A stretch of 10,951 nucleotides of DNA from Aestuariivirga sp. (GTDB lineage: Bacteria; Pseudomonadota; Alphaproteobacteria; Rhizobiales; Aestuariivirgaceae): positions 1-10,951 of the forward strand of contig JADCDC010000060.1 in the NCBI GenBank assembly GCA_020252385.1, given 5' to 3'. The position numbers were made by a program, and so were the translations under genes. Within the stretch, counting starts at the first letter, position 1; each line of letters opens with the position of its first letter. Shown here piece after piece: positions 6,174 through 10,951 of this stretch. The notes beneath the pieces are model-generated. The model did not search any database, had not been told where the DNA came from, and was given only the letters and a program-made list of their open reading frames with translations.

Positions 6174-6743
6174 ACCCCGCAGCCAGAACTGCATGGGATG
6201 CGCCGTTTCCTCCGCCTCGCCGATCTCCTTCCACGGGAAGTGCGCCTCCACATTGGCGAGCGGGGCATAGCCGCGCTTCTGCCAGAAGCTCCACAGCGGC
6301 GAATAATCGGGTGGCTTCAGCGGATGATCGGCCGGCCGGATCACCGAATAGAAGCCGGTGAGGGCAAAGCCCTGGTCCCGCGCGGCGGCCTCGCGCGCAT
6401 CAAAGAAGCGATGGCCGATTCCTTGCCCACGATATTCGGGGAGGAGAACGGATTCCCCGAAATAGTAGAGCCCCTCCGCCAGATCGCCGAGCGGATCCCT
6501 GAACTCCTGCTTCTGGGCGCGCATGGGCGAGGCCGTGGCAGCCCCCACGAGGCGGTCGCCTTCGAGGGCCGCGATCACCACCGCACCCTCCGCCCTGGCG
6601 AAGTCCTCGAGATACCAGGCTTCGTAGGCGGGATCGCCGTCATAGAGATAGGGATAGTCGCGGAAGACGCGGATGCGCAGACCCGCAAGCCCATCGAGAT
6701 GGCGCGCCAGGCCAGCACCCGAGAGCGGCTCGACACGGATCAT
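6165..6743 (-). CDS. GNAT family N-acetyltransferase
   Basis: This 192-residue protein would move an acetyl group from acetyl-CoA to an unknown amine. The acetyl-CoA-binding motif A is clear: the strand ESVLL (97-101), then PEYRGQGIG with the R/Q-x-x-G-x-G/A loop RGQGIG (105-110), followed by the helix FFDAREAAA. The C-terminal half contains GFYSVIRPADHP and WQKRGY, the latter being the usual motif B region. The ATG at 6743 overlaps the stop of the upstream NTF2-like gene (ATGA), so the two are translationally coupled and probably act together. Its 3' end overlaps the globin 3' end by 9 nt on the opposite strand. The substrate cannot be deduced. Confidence 0.9.
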   Translation of the reverse strand: MIRVEPLSGAGLARHLDGLAGLRIRVFRDYPYLYDGDPAYEAWYLEDFARAEGAVVIAALEGDRLVGAATASPMRAQKQEFRDPLGDLAEGLYYFGESVLLPEYRGQGIGHRFFDAREAAARDQGFALTGFYSVIRPADHPLKPPDYSPLWSFWQKRGYAPLANVEAHFPWKEIGEAEETAHPMQFWLRGSA

Positions 6744-7150
6744 GCGCTGACCAGGGCGATCCAGTGCTTGAGGTTATAGTAGGTGGTGAGCCTCACGATG
6801 CGGCCCTGCCCGATCTCGAGGAAGGTGCCGCCGGGCAGAACGTAGCGCTGGCCGCGCGCGTCCGGCAGTCCGTCGTCGGTGGCGATGTAGGTGCCGTTCA
6901 CGATGAATTCGGCCGCGGCACGGCTGCCGTCGGCGTTGCTCATGATGGTGACATCCGTCAGGGTCTCGCGGTAGCAGCGGTCCATGTGCTGCATGAAGGC
7001 GCGGAACTTCTCATGCCCCACGCGCTGCCCGCCCTCATTCACGTCATGGCGGACATCGGGCGCGAGGCAGGCGATCATGCCCTCGCGGTCGCCGGCGTTG
7101 AAACAGGCGAAGTAGCGTTCGACGAGACGTTCGGTATCGGTGCGTGACAT
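6740..7150 (-). CDS. NTF2/SnoaL-like, ketosteroid-isomerase-related protein
   Basis: This 136-residue protein has the cone-shaped NTF2-like fold pattern. The N-terminal helix TERLVERYFACFNAGD leads into MIACLAPDVRHDVNEGGQRVGHEKFRAF, then into the curved sheet (RAAAEFIVNGTYI, GQRYVLPGGTFLEIGQGRIVRLTTYYN). The NEGGQRVG and LPGGTFLEI segments match the ketosteroid-isomerase-related subgroup rather than true steroid isomerases. Its reaction is unknown. It is translated just before, and overlaps by 4 nt with, the GNAT gene. The start ATG (7150) has only a weak ribosome binding site. The gene begins 72 nt after the fhs stop and is separated from it by a hairpin, so it may have its own promoter or depend on read-through. 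Confidence 0.87.
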   Translation of the reverse strand: MSRTDTERLVERYFACFNAGDREGMIACLAPDVRHDVNEGGQRVGHEKFRAFMQHMDRCYRETLTDVTIMSNADGSRAAAEFIVNGTYIATDDGLPDARGQRYVLPGGTFLEIGQGRIVRLTTYYNLKHWIALVSA

Positions 7151-7170
7151 GGAGCTTATTTGCCAAACGA

Positions 7171-7198
7171 AAGGGCCCGCGGCAAGCGCCCCGGGCCC
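7171..7198 (-). terminator. Probable intrinsic terminator after fhs
   Basis: The arms GGGCCCG (7173-7179) and CGGGCCC (7192-7198) form a 7-bp stem, extended inside by GGC/GCC after one mismatch, with the loop AAGC. On the minus strand it is followed by TTTCGTTT. It lies 25 nt after the fhs stop codon and 20 nt before the NTF2-like start. The T tract is short and interrupted, so termination may be partial. Confidence 0.6.
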
Positions 7199-7222
7199 CG
7201 ATCGGAATGGAATGGCGCTGCC

Positions 7223-8902
7223 TCAGAACAGGCCGGCGATCTGGCCCTTCTCGTCAAGCCCGATGACTTCGGCCGAGGGCACCTTCGGCAGGCCCGGCAT
7301 GGTCATGATGTCACCGCAGATGACCACGATGAACTCCGCACCCGCGGAGAGCCTCACCTCGCGGATCGGCACCACGTGGTTGATGGGCGCACCCTTGAGG
7401 TTCGGGTCGGTCGAGAAGGAATACTGGGTCTTCGCCATGCAGATCGGGAACTTGCCGTAGCCCGCGGCCTCCCAGGCCTTGAGCTGGTCCCGGACCGACT
7501 TGTCGGCCACCACGTCATCGGCGCGGTAGATCTCCCGGGCGATGGTCTTGACCTTGTCGAACAGCGACACACCCTCGTCATAGATCGGCTTGAACTGGGC
7601 CGTGCCCTTGTCGGCCAGCGAGGCGACGTGATGGGCGAGTGCCTCCGTGCCCTTGCCGCCCTCGGCCCAGTGGGTGCAGCGGAAGGCCTCGACGCCATGG
7701 GTGCGGCAATAGTCGATGACAGCCTACACCTCGGCATCGGTGTCCGAGATGAAGTGGTTGATGGCGACCGCGATGGGGACACCGAACTTCTTCACGTTCT
7801 CGATGTGGCGGCCGAGGTTGGCGAGGCCCTTCTTCAACACCTCGACGTTCTCGGTCTTGAGCTCGTCCTTCGCGGCCCCGCCATGCATCTTCAGTGCACG
7901 GACGGTAGCGACGATGACGGTCGCGGCGGGCGACAGGCCCGCCTTGCGGCACTTGATGTCGAAGAACTTCTCGGCACCGAGGTCCGCGCCGAAGCCCGCT
8001 TCGGTGACGACATAGTCGGCGAGCTTCAGCGCCGACTGCGTGGCCATCACCGAGTTGCAGCCATGCGCGATGTTGGCGAAGGGGCCGCCATGCACGAAGG
8101 CCGGGTTGTTCTCCAGCGTCTGGACGAGGTTGGGCTGGAGGGCATCCTTCAGGAGCACCACCATGGCGCCCGGCGCCTTGAGGTCCTTGGCCAGCACCGG
8201 CGACTTGTCCTTCTTGTAGCCGACGACGATCTGGCCGATGCGGCGCTCGAGATCAGCGATCGAGGTCGAGAGGCAGAGGATCGCCATGATCTCGGAGGCC
8301 ACCGTGATGTCGAAGCCGGCTTCCCGCGGATAGCCGTTGGCAACGCCACCCAGCGAGCAGACGATCTCGCGCAGTGCGCGGTCGTTCATGTCCATGACCC
8401 GGCGCCAGGCGACGCGGCGGGTGTCGATGCCCAGCTCGTTGCCCCAGTAGATGTGATTGTCGATCATCGCCGAGAGCAGGTTGTGCGCCGAGGTGATGGC
8501 GTGGAAGTCACCCGTGAAGTGCAGGTTGATGTCCTCCATCGGCACGATCTGGGCATAGCCGCCGCCGGCCGCACCACCCTTCATGCCGAAGCAAGGGCCG
8601 AGCGAGGGTTCGCGCAGCGCCACCATCGCCTTCTTTCCGATGCGGTTGAGGCCGTCGCCGAGGCCCACCGTGGTGGTGGTCTTGCCCTCGCCCGCGGGCG
8701 TGGGGTTGATGGCGGTGACGAGGATCAGCTTGCCGTTGGGCTTGGACTTCAGGCTGTCGATGTAGGAGAGCGACACCTTGGCCTTGGTGTGGCCGTAGGG
8801 GATCAGGTCCTGCTCGGGGATGCCGAGGCGCTTGCCGATCTCCATGATCGGCTTCATCTTCGCCTCGCGCGCAATCTCGATATCGCTCTTCACCGTGGAC
8901 AT
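7223..8902 (-). pseudogene. fhs: Formate-tetrahydrofolate ligase, interrupted by an in-frame amber codon
   Basis: This enzyme makes 10-formyl-tetrahydrofolate from formate, THF and ATP in the cytosol, feeding C1 metabolism. The frame runs 559 codons plus stop, exactly the usual FTHFS length. Visible motifs are the P-loop-like TPAGEGKT (68-75), signature GMKGGAAGGGY (106-116), and signature VATVRALKMHGG (331-342). The C-terminus ends in IGLDEKGQIAGLF. Codon 393 (7724-7726) is TAG in the context DTDAEV-stop-AVIDYCRTHG. Everything after it continues in the same frame with family-like sequence (FRCTHWAEGGKG, PICMAKTQYS). A single C-to-T change from CAG would explain it. As written the protein stops at 392 residues, losing about 30% of the enzyme. 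AAGGGG upstream of ATG 8902 is a good ribosome binding site. It is either a recent nonsense mutation, a sequencing error, or an amber that is read through. Confidence 0.93.
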
Positions 8903-8931
8903 TCCATTTCCCCTTCTGTGATCTGGAGAGT

Positions 8932-8972
8932 TTTCCCGTCAGTAAAAATACATTACTCACGGGAAATGTCGA
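8932..8972 (-). promoter_or_regulatory. Candidate fhs promoter overlapped by a 35-bp palindrome
   Basis: On the minus strand TCGACA (8967-8972) and TATTTT (8945-8950), 16 nt apart, form a plausible -35/-10 pair upstream of fhs. From 8932 to 8966 runs an imperfect palindrome: arms TTTCCCGT/ACGGGAAA, one mismatch, then AGTAA/TTACT around a 7-nt AT-rich centre. It covers the spacer, the -10 and the likely transcription start, which is the geometry of an operator. If the start lies further upstream it could instead be an RNA hairpin. The palindrome is certain; the promoter and the regulator are inferred. Confidence 0.5.
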
Positions 8973-9133
8973 TAGCTTCTTCCGGCCGCCGGCGCTCCGG
9001 GTCCCGGCATGGGCGGGATGCTTCTTGCAACAGGGCTTCGCCGCGTGTCATCCCTTTTGCGACGCTTCTCGGAGGTTTTCCTCCAGGACGCGCCAACAGC
9101 ATTGGACCACATCGCTTTCGGGATCCTGACGAC

Positions 9134-10708
9134 ATGCGCAGCTTCGACCGACCCGGCCGCTCCGCCGCCTATGGCGCGCGCGGCATGGCAGCCACCTCTG
9201 CCCCGCTCGCCACGCTGGCGGCAATCGACACGCTGAGGGCCGGCGGCAACGCGGCGGATGCCGCCGTCGTCGCCTCCGCCGTGCTGTGTGTCGTCGAGCC
9301 CGCCATGACCGGGATCGGCGGCGACTGCTTTGCCCTCGTCGGCACGCCCGACGGCAAGGTCTCGGGCCTCAATGCCAGCGGGCGCGCGGCACTGGCGGCG
9401 GATGCCGAATGGCTGAGCGCCTCCGGATTGACCGAAATTCCGCTTCGTTCCATCCATGCGGTGACCGTGCCGGGCGCCATCGACGGCTGGGACCAGCTCT
9501 TGAAGCGCTTCGGCACCATGGACCTCGCCGAGGCGCTGAAGCCCGCCATCCGCCTGGCGCGCGAGGGTGTGCCGGTAACACCGCGGGTCGCCGTGGACTG
9601 GCCGGAGGATGCCCCCTCCCTCGCGGCCGATGCGGGCGGGCGCGTCCATTACCTGAAGGACGGGCGCGCACCGGGGGTGGGCGAGACCATGGCCTACCCG
9701 GCGCTGGCGGACAGCATGGCGCTGATCGGCCGCGAGGGGCGCGACGCCTTCTACAAGGGGGCGATCGCCGAGGACATCATCGCGACCGCGCGGGCGCTCG
9801 GATCGCTTCTGACCATGGAGGATCTGGCGCGGCATGAATCGACCTGGGTGAAGCCGATCTCGGCCCGCTTCATGGGGCACGAGATCCTGGAGATCCCGCC
9901 ATCGGGACAGGGGCTGACAGCACTCATCGCCTTCAACGTGCTCGCGCAGATGGGCCTCTCCCGCCATGCGCCCGACTCGGCCGAGCGCCACCATCTCGAG
10001 ATCGAGGCGATGAAGCTCGCCTGGGAGCTCCGCAACCGGCATATCGCGGACCCCGGTTTCGCCGAGGTGCCGGTGGAGGACTTGCTCTCCGACCGCACGG
10101 CCAAGAGGCTCGCAAGCCTGATCGACTTGGACCGCGCACTCGACATCCAGACCGCGATGCGGACCTCCGACACCATCTACCTGAGCGTCGTGGACGAGAA
10201 GCGGCTGGCGGTGTCCTTCATCAACTCGGTCTATGACGGCTTCGGCTCCTGCATCGTGACGGAGAAGACCGGCATCGCGCTCCAGAACCGCGGCGCCTGT
10301 TTCGTGGCGGACCCCGCCCACCCCAATTGCATCGGACCGGGCAAGCGGCCGCTCCACACCATCATCCCCGCCATGGTCCGCAAGGACGGCGAGATCGACA
10401 TGAGCTATGGCGTCATGGGGGGCGACTACCAGCCGATGGGCCATGTGACGGTGGCGGTGAACCGATATGTGCACGGAATGGATCCGCAGGAGGCGATCGA
10501 CTGGCCGCGCTACTTCCCGCTTCGCGGCAAGCTGCGGGTCGAAAGCGGCGTTCCGGAGCATGTGCGCGCGGGGCTGGAGCGGCGCGGCCATGTGCTGGAG
10601 GCCGCGGGGCCCCTGGGCGGCGGGCAGGCCATCGCCATTGACCGCGCCCGCGGCATGCTCATCGGCGGCTCGGACCCGCGCAAGGATGGCTTCGCCCTAG
10701 GATACTGA
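9134..10708 (+). CDS. Gamma-glutamyltransferase family protein, cytoplasmic type
   Basis: This Ntn-hydrolase of 524 residues would self-cleave before Thr347 (codon 10172-10174) into chains of about 346 and 178 residues. The N-terminus MRSFDRPGRSAAYGARGMAA and the stretch LRAGGNAADAAVVASAVLCV...GIGGDCFALV are typical of the family. The nucleophile region reads SDTIYLSVVD, where E. coli GGT has TTHYSVVD, so the first Thr is kept and the second is Ile. Downstream GKRPLHTIIPAM, GVMGGDYQPMGHV and GGSDPRKDG are conserved. There is no signal peptide, unlike classical periplasmic GGT, so it acts in the cytoplasm. Its substrate may be glutathione-like or another amide; related proteins include oxamate hydrolases, so ggt is not assigned. 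The start is ATG 9134, since the family N-terminus begins there. The open frame upstream is antisense to fhs and not coding. A weak GGGA lies 10 nt before the ATG. Confidence 0.9.
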   Translation: MRSFDRPGRSAAYGARGMAATSAPLATLAAIDTLRAGGNAADAAVVASAVLCVVEPAMTGIGGDCFALVGTPDGKVSGLNASGRAALAADAEWLSASGLTEIPLRSIHAVTVPGAIDGWDQLLKRFGTMDLAEALKPAIRLAREGVPVTPRVAVDWPEDAPSLAADAGGRVHYLKDGRAPGVGETMAYPALADSMALIGREGRDAFYKGAIAEDIIATARALGSLLTMEDLARHESTWVKPISARFMGHEILEIPPSGQGLTALIAFNVLAQMGLSRHAPDSAERHHLEIEAMKLAWELRNRHIADPGFAEVPVEDLLSDRTAKRLASLIDLDRALDIQTAMRTSDTIYLSVVDEKRLAVSFINSVYDGFGSCIVTEKTGIALQNRGACFVADPAHPNCIGPGKRPLHTIIPAMVRKDGEIDMSYGVMGGDYQPMGHVTVAVNRYVHGMDPQEAIDWPRYFPLRGKLRVESGVPEHVRAGLERRGHVLEAAGPLGGGQAIAIDRARGMLIGGSDPRKDGFALGY

Positions 10709-10786
10709 CGGCCAGGATATTGCCTTAAGGTTGTATTCATCGCCCTGATTCAAGATCAGCTCTACCGCAAGGCGAGGGAGCAAGGG

Positions 10787-10951
10787 GTGACCGAGGGCGA
10801 GGCCGCGACGGATGCCGAAGGCGAGGAGCGCGATGACCCCCTCGCGGGCGCGATGGAGGCGGCAGGCCTTGCCGCCTATTGCTGGAGCATCGCCGGCGAC
10901 GAGATCGCCTGGTCGGCCAATGCCGGGAGCGTGCTGGGCGTTGCGGCCGAA
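10787..10951 (+). CDS. N-terminus of a probable PAS-domain signalling protein (partial)
   Basis: Only 55 codons are inside the window. An acidic lead (TEGEAATDAEGEERDDP) is followed by AMEAAGLAAYCWSIAGDEIAWSANAGSVLGV, which resembles the first strands of PAS domains found at the N-terminus of GGDEF/EAL or histidine-kinase proteins in alphaproteobacteria. The start is taken as GTG 10787 with AGGGAG 6 nt upstream. The same frame stays open back to the GGT stop and could encode LIQDQLYRKAREQG, but has no ATG, GTG or TTG there, so a rarer start cannot be excluded. There is no terminator between it and the GGT-like gene, 78 nt upstream. The output domain lies off the edge. Confidence 0.55.
   Translation, partial: MTEGEAATDAEGEERDDPLAGAMEAAGLAAYCWSIAGDEIAWSANAGSVLGVAAE

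Noticed and set aside
7724..7726. The fhs amber codon as a pyrrolysine codon
   Set aside because: Known pyrrolysine enzymes are methylamine methyltransferases of other families. No pyl genes are in view, and the site is not catalytic in formate-THF ligase.
9071..9084. GGAGG-TTTT-CCTCC mini-palindrome upstream of the GGT-like gene
   Set aside because: It is too short and about 50 nt from the start codon. It is too far to be the ribosome binding site and lacks a T tract, so it is not a terminator.
7160..9133. A plus-strand frame of nearly 2 kb that stays open upstream of the GGT-like start, giving an apparent protein of over 1100 residues
   Set aside because: It is antisense to fhs, its composition mirrors the high-GC fhs codons, and no domain is recognisable before the family N-terminus at 9134. 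The fused frame is a by-product of codon bias.

Overview
The window looks like chromosomal DNA from a high-GC alphaproteobacterium, most likely a member of the Hyphomicrobiales (Rhizobiales). The evidence is the F1 gene order atpH-atpA-atpG-atpD, tandem DUF1127 mini-genes, an fhs gene, the protein sequences, and strong G/C bias at third codon positions. No species can be named from the sequence alone.

Layout. (1) 1-4318, minus strand: the F1 part of the ATP synthase operon, in transcription order atpH (delta), atpA (alpha), atpG (gamma) and atpD (beta). The genes are almost contiguous, and atpD runs off the left edge. (2) 4538-5174: a compact 0.6-kb island with a small GIY-YIG nuclease gene (minus strand) bracketed by six copies or fragments of a roughly 30-nt REP-like palindrome. 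Five of these lie in a tandem array with a period of exactly 102 bp. (3) 5182-5542, minus strand: two overlapping DUF1127 mini-genes followed by a clear intrinsic terminator. (4) 5771-6173, plus strand: a group II truncated haemoglobin whose reading frame breaks near codon 43. (5) 6165-7150, minus strand: a translationally coupled pair, an NTF2/SnoaL-like ketosteroid-isomerase-related protein followed by a GNAT acetyltransferase. (6) 7223-8902, minus strand: fhs (formate-tetrahydrofolate ligase), otherwise full length but cut by one in-frame amber codon. Its upstream region carries a 35-bp imperfect palindrome over a candidate promoter. (7) 9134-10708, plus strand: a cytoplasmic gamma-glutamyltransferase-family protein. 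(8) 10787 to the right edge, plus strand: the N-terminus of a probable PAS-type signalling protein.

How the genes relate. The atp genes form one complex. Fhs would supply 10-formyl-THF from formate, and the GGT-like enzyme is divergent from it, but nothing ties the two functionally. The most unusual part is the REP/GIY-YIG island. Its palindromes come in two sequence types that differ by compensatory base pairs, so the hairpin shape appears to be conserved, and they sit 22 and 28 nt from the two ends of the nuclease gene. This suggests, but does not prove, a nuclease-palindrome partnership similar in outline to the REP/RAYT association. The broken globin and the fhs nonsense codon lie about 1.8 kb apart. 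They are either genuine decay or errors in the assembled sequence, and the raw sequence alone cannot tell which.
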